This document shows positions 27,399 through 35,804 of a stretch of 64,000 bases of DNA, piece by piece. The notes under the pieces are model-generated. The model ran no database searches. It saw nothing but the letters and a program-made list of their open reading frames with translations, and was not told the origin of the DNA. The translations under genes and the position numbers were made by a program. This DNA is from Labrenzia sp. DG1229. GTDB lineage: Bacteria > Pseudomonadota > Alphaproteobacteria > Rhizobiales > Stappiaceae. Where the stretch lies: contig NZ_KI928917.1 in assembly GCF_000521215.1 (NCBI RefSeq), positions 15,460 through 79,459 of the forward strand, in the 5' to 3' direction. Each line of letters starts with the position of its first letter. Position 1 is the stretch's first letter.

Positions 27399-28255
27399 CA
27401 ACCCTTCACCGCACCGAGGGAAAGCCCTTCGACAAGATATCGCTGTGCCCACAGGGCGAGCGCCAGCGTCGGCGCAATCGACAGCACGATTGCGGCCGCG
27501 ATCTGGCCATATTGAATGCCGGACGCAGTCACGAAGGCAAGCGCCCCGACTGTGACCGGCTGCTTGTCTGCGGAGGCAAGCACCAGCGCGAAGATGAAAT
27601 TGTTCCAGGCGAAGATGAACGCCAGCAGGCCGGCTGCAGCAATCCCCGGACCGGCAAGCGGCAGGGCAATCTTGCGGAAAGTGGAAAACCAGCTATGGCC
27701 CGCGATCCTGTAGGCGTATTCGATATCCGGTGAGATATCTTCAAAATAGCCGCGCACGATCCACAGGATCAGCGGCAGGCAGATCAACTGGTAGACCCAG
27801 ACGAGCCCGAGATACGTATCTGCAAGACCTATTTCCTGGAAGTAAAGCGTCAACGGAAGCAGGACCAGAAGTGGCGGGGCGAACCTGAAAGACAGCAGCG
27901 TGAAGGCGATGTCTTCCGAGCCCTTGAACTTGTGCCGAGCAAAGGCATAGGCCGCAGGCACACCCAGGATCAGGGCAACGGCGACCGAACACACCGAAAG
28001 GATAATCGAATTCATCAGGTTGTTCACAAAATCGATGCCCATGCTGGCAACGTTTGAATCGAGCCGCCCGGCAATAATCGCCATGTAATTGTCCAGCGTC
28101 GGCGTAAAGGACATCGAAGGCGGCGACCGCAGGATCGTCTCGTTCGTCTGAAAGCTCATGAGCACGATCCAGAAAATCGGAAACATGAAAAAGACGATGA
28201 TGATCGAGAGCGCGGCCCGTCGGAACCAGCGTTCCAGGAAAGAAGTATGATCCAT
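27398..28255 (-). CDS. Carbohydrate/polyol ABC transporter permease (MalG/GlpQ type)
   Basis: About 285 residues, six membrane segments. The EAA-like loop reads IEYAYRIAGHSWFSTFRKIALPL, with the pattern weakened (AYRIAGHS). The second conserved stretch is FRFAPPLLVLLP. Start at 28255 (MDHTSFLERW) is preceded by AGGGGG at a good distance. One base separates it from the stop of the partner permease. Confidence 0.9.
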   Translation of the reverse strand: MDHTSFLERWFRRAALSIIIVFFMFPIFWIVLMSFQTNETILRSPPSMSFTPTLDNYMAIIAGRLDSNVASMGIDFVNNLMNSIILSVCSVAVALILGVPAAYAFARHKFKGSEDIAFTLLSFRFAPPLLVLLPLTLYFQEIGLADTYLGLVWVYQLICLPLILWIVRGYFEDISPDIEYAYRIAGHSWFSTFRKIALPLAGPGIAAAGLLAFIFAWNNFIFALVLASADKQPVTVGALAFVTASGIQYGQIAAAIVLSIAPTLALALWAQRYLVEGLSLGAVKG

Positions 28256-28256
28256 C

Positions 28257-29171
28257 TCACGCGCCCCCTTTTGCGCGTTCACGCAGGCGAAGCCAGTTTT
28301 TGACGAATATGTTGGACAAGAAGTATGTGATTGCCCACAGGATCAGCAGCAAAGCCGCAGATCGTCCGACATTGGTCGACTGGAAGAAATTCAGATACGC
28401 CTCCACCTGGAACACCATCAGCGTGTCCCCCGGTCCGCCCTGGGTCATCGCATAAATGATATCGAATTGCTGGATTGAATCGAGCAGCCGGAACAGAGCT
28501 GCCGTGAGGATATAGGGCATCAGCATCGGCAACGTGATCCGCCAGAACTGTTCCAGTTGCGGCACACCATCAAGGGCAGCGGCCTCGAAGGGTTGGGTTG
28601 GCAGTGATCGCAAACCGGCGAGCAGAAGGATCATCATGAAAGGCGTATAGACCCAGATATCGACGAGGACCACGGTAAACAGCGCCGTTCCCGGCGAAGA
28701 TCCCCAGCGAAAATCATCGAACCCGATTACCTGCATGAAGTAACTCAGGATCCCGAAATTCGGATTGGTCATCAATTTGAACATCAGTGCCGCGAGGGCC
28801 GGTGCCGTCATGAGCGGCAAAAGCAGCATGATGGAAACGAAATTGTTGACGGTGCTCCGCTTTTTCAGCAGGAGCGCGATCGCCAGACCGAGCAACAGTT
28901 CGAGGACCACCGTGGAGCCGGCATAAACCAGCGATACCTTCAGAGTGTTCCAGAAATCGGAATCGGTGAGAAACTTGACGTAATTCTCACCCCAGTTCAT
29001 CCCCCGGTTCCAGGGCTGGGACATCCTGTAGCGCTGCAGCGAGTAAAAAATCGCCGTTACGAACGGAATGAGTATCCCTATGCACACAAGAAGCGCTGGA
29101 AGACTCAGGACATAGGGAAGCACCTTTGGCGAGATCAGTTGACGTCGCCGGGTCGTCAAGGTGTCGGTCAT
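28257..29171 (-). CDS. Carbohydrate/polyol ABC transporter permease (MalF/GlpP type)
   Basis: A 304-residue membrane protein with six segments beginning VLPYVLSLPALLVCIGILIP. The EAA loop is FEAAALDGVPQLEQFWRITLPM. It follows the binding-protein gene after an 86-bp gap that holds a strong hairpin. With its partner and two ATPases it makes a complete importer. Confidence 0.92.
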   Translation of the reverse strand: MTDTLTTRRRQLISPKVLPYVLSLPALLVCIGILIPFVTAIFYSLQRYRMSQPWNRGMNWGENYVKFLTDSDFWNTLKVSLVYAGSTVVLELLLGLAIALLLKKRSTVNNFVSIMLLLPLMTAPALAALMFKLMTNPNFGILSYFMQVIGFDDFRWGSSPGTALFTVVLVDIWVYTPFMMILLLAGLRSLPTQPFEAAALDGVPQLEQFWRITLPMLMPYILTAALFRLLDSIQQFDIIYAMTQGGPGDTLMVFQVEAYLNFFQSTNVGRSAALLLILWAITYFLSNIFVKNWLRLRERAKGGA

Positions 29172-29213
29172 GGAAACACCAGGCTTGGAGTGTCTTTGTT
29201 GATTGGCTCAAGA

Positions 29214-29246
29214 CGGCATGCGCGGTGTTGGGTACCGCGCATGCCG
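29214..29246 (-). other. Very strong hairpin after the binding-protein gene
   Basis: A perfect 12-bp stem, CGGCATGCGCGG (29214-29225) with CCGCGCATGCCG (29235-29246); a thirteenth T-A pair closes a 7-base loop. It begins 11 bases after the stop of the binding-protein gene. No T-tract follows on the minus strand. It probably protects the upstream message from 3' decay and sets binding protein above the membrane parts. Confidence 0.75.
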
Positions 29247-29257
29247 CAGGCTGCGAC

Positions 29258-30697
29258 CTATCTCAATCCCGCTTCACTGAGCTGAGAATTCATGCTCTGT
29301 GCGAGTTGATCAAGGCCTTCATCGACCGGAACCTCGTTGGCAACCATCCGCTGCAAGGTGGCCGCCCACTCTGTGGTCAGATCGAAGAACAATGGCTGTG
29401 CGGTGAACTTGATCGACGCTCCGGGTGCTGAAACGTCATGCATTTCCACGTAACCCGGATAGTTCTTGTTCAACCGCTCGCGGAAGACGTCGCTGTCCCA
29501 TACCGACTTGCGGACGGGGTTCACGAAGTCCATTTCCGTCGCACCGAACAACCCGTGCTCCGGACCCGAAGCCCACTGCATGAAGTACCAGGTTGCATCA
29601 AGGTCCTTGGAGAACTTCGACATGGCCAGGGACCAGATCCAGATATTGGGTGTTGGTGCCGACGCTGCGGGGTTTGCCGCGAACGGGGCAAACTGCAACT
29701 GGCCTGCCATGGCGTTCTCGCCGCCATTCATGAAATAGCCCAGGATGTCGGCATCGAAGATCATCGCGGACTTGCCGGCACCCAGATCCGTTCCGACCTG
29801 GTACCAGGTATGGGTGGACCAGTCGCTCGCACCGCTTTCCTGGATCATCTTGACCCATTTGGAGTGGAATTCCTTGGACCCGGCCGTGTTCATCGCCGCG
29901 CTCAGCTTGCCGCCGTCATTCGACAGGTCGTGCTCGCCGAAATTCGCGTAGGCCGAAAGGAAACCCGGGTGAATCGTCGCCCAGGAGCGGGACCCGCGAA
30001 CGCCGACGCCGTAAACACCGTCATTGGCTGCCTGAACCGCGGCGGCAGCTTCCAGCATCTCGTCCAGGTTGGTCGGCACCTTGACGCCGGCCTTTTCGAA
30101 CATCGCCGCATTGAAGGTGATGTTGTTCTGCTCGTAACCCCAGGGGATACACCACTGCTTGGCATCGGGCGAACCGAGTTCACCGCCCGGAACACCATTC
30201 CAGGCACAGGACTTGCGCACGCCTTCCAGCATGTCGTCCCAATTGTAGTTCGGATTGGTTTTCGAAGGATCGTTGAGCCATTCATTGTGGTCGACAATCC
30301 AGCCCGCCGGACCGTAGGTCCAGGTCATGTAAGCGCCGGTCATGAACGCGTCATACTCGCTCGAGCGAGACGACAGCGCAGCCGTCACCTTGTCGAAATA
30401 GACGTCTTCGGGAAAGATGTCGTAGGAAACATCCATTCCGGTCATGTCTTTGAAGTTCGGCAGGTTCGCTATCATGGCATCCGTATAGGGATGCTTGTTC
30501 AGCAGCAGTTTTACGCTCTTGCCCTTATGTTTCTGCCAATCGAAATCGGCAGCATGCGCATTGTTCGCCATCATGTTGTAGAGCGTTCCCGCAGATGCTG
30601 CGGTCATGCCAAGTCCGCCAAGACGTCGAATAAGCGCTCTGCGATCCATTTCCCCGCGCAGGAACGCCCCTATGGCATCTTTTTCCTTTTCGTACAT
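29258..30697 (-). CDS. Extracellular solute-binding protein (large sugar/polyol type)
   Basis: A 479-residue binding protein. The N-terminus has MDRRALIRRLGG followed by hydrophobic residues and NNAHAAD, a Tat-like signal with RR at residues 19-20. GGGAGGAAA lies just upstream of the ATG. The mature part resembles family 1 binders, with ACAWNGVPGG and WSLAMSKFSKD. It is the second gene after the SorC gene (36-bp gap) and feeds the two-ATPase importer. Ligand unknown; downstream enzymes point to a polyol. Confidence 0.9.
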   Translation of the reverse strand: MYEKEKDAIGAFLRGEMDRRALIRRLGGLGMTAASAGTLYNMMANNAHAADFDWQKHKGKSVKLLLNKHPYTDAMIANLPNFKDMTGMDVSYDIFPEDVYFDKVTAALSSRSSEYDAFMTGAYMTWTYGPAGWIVDHNEWLNDPSKTNPNYNWDDMLEGVRKSCAWNGVPGGELGSPDAKQWCIPWGYEQNNITFNAAMFEKAGVKVPTNLDEMLEAAAAVQAANDGVYGVGVRGSRSWATIHPGFLSAYANFGEHDLSNDGGKLSAAMNTAGSKEFHSKWVKMIQESGASDWSTHTWYQVGTDLGAGKSAMIFDADILGYFMNGGENAMAGQLQFAPFAANPAASAPTPNIWIWSLAMSKFSKDLDATWYFMQWASGPEHGLFGATEMDFVNPVRKSVWDSDVFRERLNKNYPGYVEMHDVSAPGASIKFTAQPLFFDLTTEWAATLQRMVANEVPVDEGLDQLAQSMNSQLSEAGLR

Positions 30698-30733
30698 CTG
30701 TATTTCCTCCCTAGTGAATCCTGGCTCGTCGCG

Positions 30734-31693
30734 TCATTCGTGGTCTTCTACAAGCGCTTTTGCAGTTACCTCGTCTGTCAGTAGACCGGTCAGATGACCG
30801 TTCTTCAGTGCAGCAGTAATCGCCTTGACCTTGTTTGCTCCTCCAGCAATCGCGGTCACTTCGCGTCCTTTCAGGCTTTTGATCGGCGGCGCCATGACCC
30901 GCTGGTCAAATTCCGTCTCGATCTGTTGCCCGTCGATGTCGAAGAACTGGCCAAGCAATTCCGCGACAGCTCCGCATTCACGGAGTTCTCTCGTCTTGTT
31001 CTGGTCGTCTATGGCCGTGTCGATGATGCTGCCTGAATCCGGATCAAGACTGCCGACACCGAGCACGACCAGCGACGCCTCGTCGATCAGTGCCATCGTG
31101 TCGGCAATGCCGAACTGCTTCATCATCACCGCCTTGTCTTCCGCGGTATTTGCATAGAGCGGAGCTGGAAGAAGATGCGCCTCCGCACCTGTCTTCTGGG
31201 CCAGCCGATAGATCACGTCATAGGGATTGGCGGCAAAGGAACGGGTCAGTCCACCCAGCACGGAAACGAACTGCTTGCCGACGACAGGGTCCCGCCCCAT
31301 GGCATTGACCGAACCTGTAAGCGTCCGGCCATTGCCAAGACCGATCGTCTTGTGGCGCTTGCCGCTTGACACCTCCATGAGATACTGCGCGCCCACGGTT
31401 GCAAGCGATCGAAGAGGCATCGGTCCGCTTTCGGGAATCTCCATTGCGACCCGGCAGAACTTCAGACCGAACCGCTCCATGAGCCGCCGTTCCAGCATAA
31501 CGCACTCGGTCGCTTCAACATCGACGAAAATCTGGACCAGACCGTCCGCCTGCGCACGTGCGATCAGCCGGTGTGCCCTTGTATTGGTGACGTTGAGATG
31601 ACGGGCCACTTCGCCTTGCGTGAGCCCGCCGACAAAATGCAGCCAGGCGGCACGAGCAGCCACATCAGGATTGTTTTTTGCCTCTACCGCCAT
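30734..31693 (-). CDS. SorC-family transcriptional regulator, second
   Basis: A 319-residue SorC regulator. Helix-turn-helix: AWLHFVGGLTQGEVARHLNVTNTRAHRLIARAQADG at residues ~16-52. The effector domain has TIGLGNGRTL, SVLGGLTRS, VLGVGSLDPDSG and VTAIAGGANK. It leads the long operon and is probably autoregulated through the two palindromes 15-46 bases upstream of its start. Effector likely a phosphorylated polyol or sugar from the FGGY kinases. Confidence 0.93.
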   Translation of the reverse strand: MAVEAKNNPDVAARAAWLHFVGGLTQGEVARHLNVTNTRAHRLIARAQADGLVQIFVDVEATECVMLERRLMERFGLKFCRVAMEIPESGPMPLRSLATVGAQYLMEVSSGKRHKTIGLGNGRTLTGSVNAMGRDPVVGKQFVSVLGGLTRSFAANPYDVIYRLAQKTGAEAHLLPAPLYANTAEDKAVMMKQFGIADTMALIDEASLVVLGVGSLDPDSGSIIDTAIDDQNKTRELRECGAVAELLGQFFDIDGQQIETEFDQRVMAPPIKSLKGREVTAIAGGANKVKAITAALKNGHLTGLLTDEVTAKALVEDHE

Positions 31694-31707
31694 TCACATC
31701 GCTCAAT

Positions 31708-31739
31708 TGCAAAATATTGCACTGATGCAAAATATTGCA
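31708..31739. promoter_or_regulatory. Tandem SorC operators (two identical palindromes)
   Basis: TGCAAAATATTGCA occurs at 31708-31721 and again at 31726-31739, 18 bp centre to centre. Each has perfect TGCAA/TTGCA arms round AATA. The identity extends to a 16-base direct repeat ending CT. They begin 15 bases upstream of the SorC start and have no other use in view. Binding by the adjacent regulator is inferred. Confidence 0.75.
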
Positions 31740-31740
31740 C

Positions 31741-32331
31741 TTTGAGGTCACGAGGTCAAGTTGCCGGTCGTTCCGACAACTCAATTCAAATCAACGGCGC
31801 CGGAACACCGGTTCGGAATTTTGCGCGGATATCGAGTTTTGTTGACGCGTTGCACGACACCGTCAGAGGCCAGACGAGCGAGTGCTCATCAAGGAAACCG
31901 GATCGTCGGCAAGTCGGGAATAACTGCTCCCCTGGGAAGGATCCCTCAGCGGACAATATTGCCACTTGCAAAAGGTTCGCTTCAGATTGGCCGGCGCAGG
32001 TCGGCTTCGTTAAAACATTCAATGGCCGCCTGGAGAACAAACTGCTTTTTTTCGAGCAATGGTCACAGCTATCGCCGCGTTCGCCAGTTCATCGGAAACT
32101 GGAAGTTGGCGACAAACTGAGCCGGCAAACTGGAACTCCGGCCGGCCCGCACCTGCCGGATTTGCGACCGGTCACAATTGAACAATACCGGATGCCGCTA
32201 ACCGGTTTTCCTCCTAGTGCAGAATGCCGTGAGGTTCGGTTGGCTGGCGAAGGTGGGCATCAACGCTCGTACACATTCAAATTGGTATCAGGTCGCTGCG
32301 AAATTTGGTCAGGTCGAATGTCGAGCAGTTC
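31741..32331. other. Intergenic region without a supported gene
   Basis: About 590 bases between the SorC promoter and the end of the first transthyretin-like gene. Apart from the promoter of the SorC operon at its left edge I see no convincing gene, RNA or repeat. Short open frames on both strands show no domain pattern. Confidence 0.5.
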
Positions 32332-32688
32332 TCATCGTGAAAGCCAAGTCGAATAAGAGTTCGGCGAGAGTATCACCGGCATATGATACCTGGCGTTGCT
32401 GTCGGGCATTCGAAAACGCAGGACGACTTCGCCAATGATCTGATTGCTGTCTGCTCTCGGGTGTATTGCAGCCCAGTAGCGTCCGGACGCAAGAACCAGT
32501 TCGTAGTCGGCCGACGGATCGATCTCGATTGCGTCTATCGTTTCGACCAAACGTCCCCCCGGATCCGTTTCGCTCGCAAATACGCGCCTTCTGGACCCGT
32601 CTTGGCCTATCTCATGGAGCACAATGCCGACACTGCCCGCATGTGTTCCGTCGACACCGTTCAGGACATGAGAAGAAACAACGGCCAT
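32332..32688 (-). CDS. Transthyretin-like protein (5-hydroxyisourate hydrolase family), copy 1
   Basis: A 118-residue protein of the transthyretin/HIU hydrolase fold. The N-terminal motif is SSHVLNGVDG with the catalytic-type His at residue 7. An Arg lies in TDPGGRL, and a second His in RYHMPVILSP, all at family positions. The C-terminus, normally YRGS in HIU hydrolases, reads STWLSR. The start at 32688 overlaps the TPP-enzyme stop by one base (TGATG). No other purine-degradation gene is nearby, so I doubt it acts on hydroxyisourate; a hydrolase or lactonase in the TPP-enzyme pathway is more likely (inference). Confidence 0.85.
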   Translation of the reverse strand: MAVVSSHVLNGVDGTHAGSVGIVLHEIGQDGSRRRVFASETDPGGRLVETIDAIEIDPSADYELVLASGRYWAAIHPRADSNQIIGEVVLRFRMPDSNARYHMPVILSPNSYSTWLSR

Positions 32689-34418
32689 CACTCGATCGAG
32701 GCCTTGTCGCGCTTGTCGGATGTCGCCGCAACAATCGGACTGATAACCCCTCTGCATTTGACATTGACGCATGCCGTCTTGCCGCTAGCGATTGCCCGCT
32801 GAAGTGCCGGGCCGAACTGTTCCCTGCGCTCCACAAGTTCGCCGTATCCTCCAAGACCTTCGAACATCGTGTGAAAGGGTATGTCCCTGAAGTCGGTCGC
32901 AAAGTGCTGCTGGTTCTTGAACAGTCGTTCCTGTTGCTGGCTGATGCAATCCAGGCCGCCATTGTTGTCAACGACAACCACGATCGGAATTTTTTCCTGA
33001 AAACAGGTCTCGATCGACAGTCCGCCCGACAGGAACGCCCCGTCACCGGTCACGAGCACGACGGACTTGTCGGGATGCGTGTTTTTTGCGGCGAGTGCAA
33101 ATGAAACGCCAACACCCAGCAGGCTGTAATTGCCCGGGTGAAGTATTCCGCCAAGTGTGCGTCCTCTTGCGGCAGCAATATTCGTGGCGATTTCGTTCCA
33201 GAAGTGGGTATTGCCGCCGTCAAAGACCAGCCAGTCGCCATCGGTCATGCCGGCCTGGACATCAAGTGCAAGCTGGAGAGGGTGCATCTGGCGGCCCTGC
33301 GCGGCGTCTTCAGCGGTTTCTGCGGCAATATGGTCCGACCATTCCGACACCCAGTCGGAACGCCGCCTGCGTTGGAGTTCCAGCCAGTCGGTCCAGGTTT
33401 CAGATACACCCGCCAGGGCCTCCAGAAACGCTCCGGGATCGGACAGAAGCTGAATGTCGGCTCCGATATTGTATTCGAGCTCTTCATGGCTGCCGTTCAC
33501 ACAGATCAACTTCGTTTCCGGCGGTATGAACGGCGGATTGCCGAAATTCATCTGGTTGTCCAGCCGGCATCCCACCATCAGGACCAGATCGGCTTCATGA
33601 ATGGCTGGTCTGGAGGGATGGTACTGGTGAAAGTCGGCGAGCCCCATATAGGCGTCGCAATCCTCTCCCAGCATCTTGGTGTGATAGGGCACATTGAAAA
33701 CGGGCATCTTCAGTCTGGTGCCGGCAACGCCGAGTTTTGCTTCGCTTCCGCTCCACCAGACCCCGTGCCCGCCAATCATCACCGGCCGTTCCGCCGCCTT
33801 CACAAGATCCAGCACTTCCGCCATTCGGCTGGGGTCCGGCCACGCGCGGGGGAGTGGTCTGTCTGACCGGTCAAACGGACGTTCGGCCCGGCCAGCATCT
33901 TCTTCGAATGAAGAAAACATGATGTCCACGGGCAGCGCCAGGTGAACCGGACCGGGATATCCCGTCGTGGCCGCGGTCCAGGCACGATCGACAAATTCGC
34001 TGATGCGTGTGCCATCGACTATTTGCGCGGAGTATTTGCACAGCGGTGCGGCAATTGCGACGTCGTCGATCTCCTTGAAACCCCCTGCCCCCTGCCGTTT
34101 GAGCGTCGAAGAACCGGTGACGAAAATGACCGGGCTGCGTTCCCCCCAGGCCTCCAGCATGGCAGGCACCGCATTGGCAAAGCCCTCCGGCCCGACCAGG
34201 CAGACGGCGGGTTTGCGAGTGATCCTGGCATGACCATCCGCCAGATGCCCCGATACCTGCTCGTGCGGACAGTTGATCACGGGCATCTGACATTCCATGA
34301 ACCCTTCCAGGGCCGGGTTACAGAACCCGCCGGCAAGAGTGAAGACATGGTCCACACCCTTTTCCTTGAACGCGCGGGCAAGCAATGCTCCGCCGCGAAT
34401 TTTCGCTACAGCGCTCAT
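32688..34418 (-). CDS. Thiamine-diphosphate-dependent enzyme (acetolactate synthase-like), copy 1
   Basis: A 576-residue TPP enzyme with the N (residues ~6-170), central (~190-320) and C (~375-540) domains of the acetolactate-synthase/oxalyl-CoA decarboxylase superfamily. The catalytic Glu is in NCPHEQVSGH near residue 53. The TPP/Mg motif is VLVTGDGAFLSGG through VVVDNN near residue 460. GGFKEIDDVA resembles benzaldehyde lyase and 2-hydroxyacyl-CoA lyase more than ALS. It could decarboxylate a 2-oxoacid or make or break an acyloin. GAGGAGG precedes the start, 19 bp after the FMN oxidase gene. It is paralogous to 39624-41354. Confidence 0.88.
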   Translation of the reverse strand: MSAVAKIRGGALLARAFKEKGVDHVFTLAGGFCNPALEGFMECQMPVINCPHEQVSGHLADGHARITRKPAVCLVGPEGFANAVPAMLEAWGERSPVIFVTGSSTLKRQGAGGFKEIDDVAIAAPLCKYSAQIVDGTRISEFVDRAWTAATTGYPGPVHLALPVDIMFSSFEEDAGRAERPFDRSDRPLPRAWPDPSRMAEVLDLVKAAERPVMIGGHGVWWSGSEAKLGVAGTRLKMPVFNVPYHTKMLGEDCDAYMGLADFHQYHPSRPAIHEADLVLMVGCRLDNQMNFGNPPFIPPETKLICVNGSHEELEYNIGADIQLLSDPGAFLEALAGVSETWTDWLELQRRRRSDWVSEWSDHIAAETAEDAAQGRQMHPLQLALDVQAGMTDGDWLVFDGGNTHFWNEIATNIAAARGRTLGGILHPGNYSLLGVGVSFALAAKNTHPDKSVVLVTGDGAFLSGGLSIETCFQEKIPIVVVVDNNGGLDCISQQQERLFKNQQHFATDFRDIPFHTMFEGLGGYGELVERREQFGPALQRAIASGKTACVNVKCRGVISPIVAATSDKRDKASIE

Positions 34419-34437
34419 GATTGGGACGCCTCCTCGG

Positions 34438-35607
34438 CTAGCGCATCAGTTTCTTGTTAAGGTGGGTAGCGACAGGCGCGTCGCTGGTGTTTGTGTCGTC
34501 AGGGCACACCAGAACTTCCGCATCCACATCCGCGACGTCGCTCAGCCCTAGCTGTGCCAATGTCAGGCTCACTTCTTCGGCAAAAATACTCAAAAGCGTA
34601 TTGAGACCGCGTGCTCCATCCGCCCCCAGCGCGTAGAGAACCGGCCGTCCGATCATGACAAAGTCGGCACCCCGCGCCAGTGCCTTGACAATGTCTTCGC
34701 CGTTTCGGATGCCACTGTCGAATATCAACGGATAGTCGGGCCCGACCGCCGCCCGGATTTGCGGAAGTATGTCGATTGCGGCGGGCACGCTGTCGAGCTG
34801 GCGTCCACCGTGATTGGAGACATAAACAGCGTCGACACCGGCTTGTTGAATGCGGACGGCATCTGCAGGCGAGGTTACGCCCTTGACCACAAGGTTCCCG
34901 GGCCACTCTGCCCGCAGTCGCTCCAGGAATTTCCAGTCGGCGCTGGCTCTGCTCGCACTGCGATCGAATTGTGTGGTTCCGTTCGCGGTCTTGAAGTTTT
35001 TCGGCTCCGGAGCGCCATTGACCAGGGTTGCCAGGGACCAATGGGGATGCAGAACAAAATCGAGCAACAGTTTCGGCGTCATGCGGAACGGCATGTGAAA
35101 CCCGTTGCGAAGATCCCGCACTCTGCGCGAAACTTGCGGTACGTCGGCCGTCAGTATGACGGTCTCGTAACCTGCGCGGCCAGCCCGCTCGATCAATGAC
35201 AGGGACTGCTCCACAGACTGTCCGGCATAAAGCTGAAACCAGGCATTTTTGCCCGCCCATTGCCACATTTCCTCAATCGAACTCGAAGCGGCAGAGGAGA
35301 GACAGACCGGAATATTGTGGTGTTTGGCGGCCTGAGCCAGATGATGATCGGCATTCGGCCAGGACAAGTTGCACATGCCCATGGGCGCAATGCCGAACGG
35401 CAGGTCATATTTTTTGCCCAGGAATGGTTGCAGCAACGTCCGATGCGCAACGTCTTCCATGACTTTTGGCTGAAGCATGACATCTTCGAACTTGCGGATA
35501 TTTTGCGCCGCGGCAAACTCTCGTCCGGCTGCTCCTTCGACAAAATCGAAGATCAGTCGCGGCTGTCGACGGCTTGCAAGCTGACGCGCGTCTTCCGCGG
35601 AGAAAAT
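34438..35607 (-). CDS. FMN-dependent alpha-hydroxy-acid oxidase/dehydrogenase, start codon unclear
   Basis: A (S)-2-hydroxyacid oxidase-family protein (lactate/glycolate/mandelate type). FMN and active-site stretches include GIAPMG, FQLYAGQS, VILTADVP, LVVKGVTS (Lys) and SNHGGRQLD (His, Arg), and the C-terminal IFDSGIRNGEDIVKAL and GRPVLYALG. The first in-frame ATG (35478) would remove the N-terminal helices. The frame stays open and family-like upstream (ARQLASRRQPRLIFDFVEGAAG) but has no ATG, GTG or TTG before a stop at 35683. ATT at 35607 or CTG at 35556 are the only options, or the true start was lost. It oxidises a 2-hydroxyacid to the 2-oxoacid for the TPP enzyme (inference). Confidence 0.8.
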   Translation of the reverse strand: MFSAEDARQLASRRQPRLIFDFVEGAAGREFAAAQNIRKFEDVMLQPKVMEDVAHRTLLQPFLGKKYDLPFGIAPMGMCNLSWPNADHHLAQAAKHHNIPVCLSSAASSSIEEMWQWAGKNAWFQLYAGQSVEQSLSLIERAGRAGYETVILTADVPQVSRRVRDLRNGFHMPFRMTPKLLLDFVLHPHWSLATLVNGAPEPKNFKTANGTTQFDRSASRASADWKFLERLRAEWPGNLVVKGVTSPADAVRIQQAGVDAVYVSNHGGRQLDSVPAAIDILPQIRAAVGPDYPLIFDSGIRNGEDIVKALARGADFVMIGRPVLYALGADGARGLNTLLSIFAEEVSLTLAQLGLSDVADVDAEVLVCPDDTNTSDAPVATHLNKKLMR

Positions 35608-35804
35608 GCGCTTGCTTTGTTCAGCTGTTTTGTCTGGTTCGGTCGCGATTTCAAGGCCCTCGCCACAATCAAGAGGTTGGGCCTATGTTAGTGCGGAAGG
35701 GATTTTTTGAACCAATCGAAATAGATCTGCGACGTATTTGAATTTGCTATGAATTGGTCGATGTCTTTCAAAAATCCCAAGTGGGTTTTTCTCTGCACTG
35801 CAAA

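Noticed and set aside
31571-32356. A plus-strand open frame of about 260 codons over the SorC promoter
   Set aside because: It overlaps the SorC start and operators, has no domain pattern and no ribosome binding site.
32688-34418. Sulfoacetaldehyde acetyltransferase (Xsc) or true acetolactate synthase
   Set aside because: Length fits, but GGFKEIDDVA and neighbouring stretches resemble lyases more; no phosphotransacetylase or small ALS subunit gene is adjacent.
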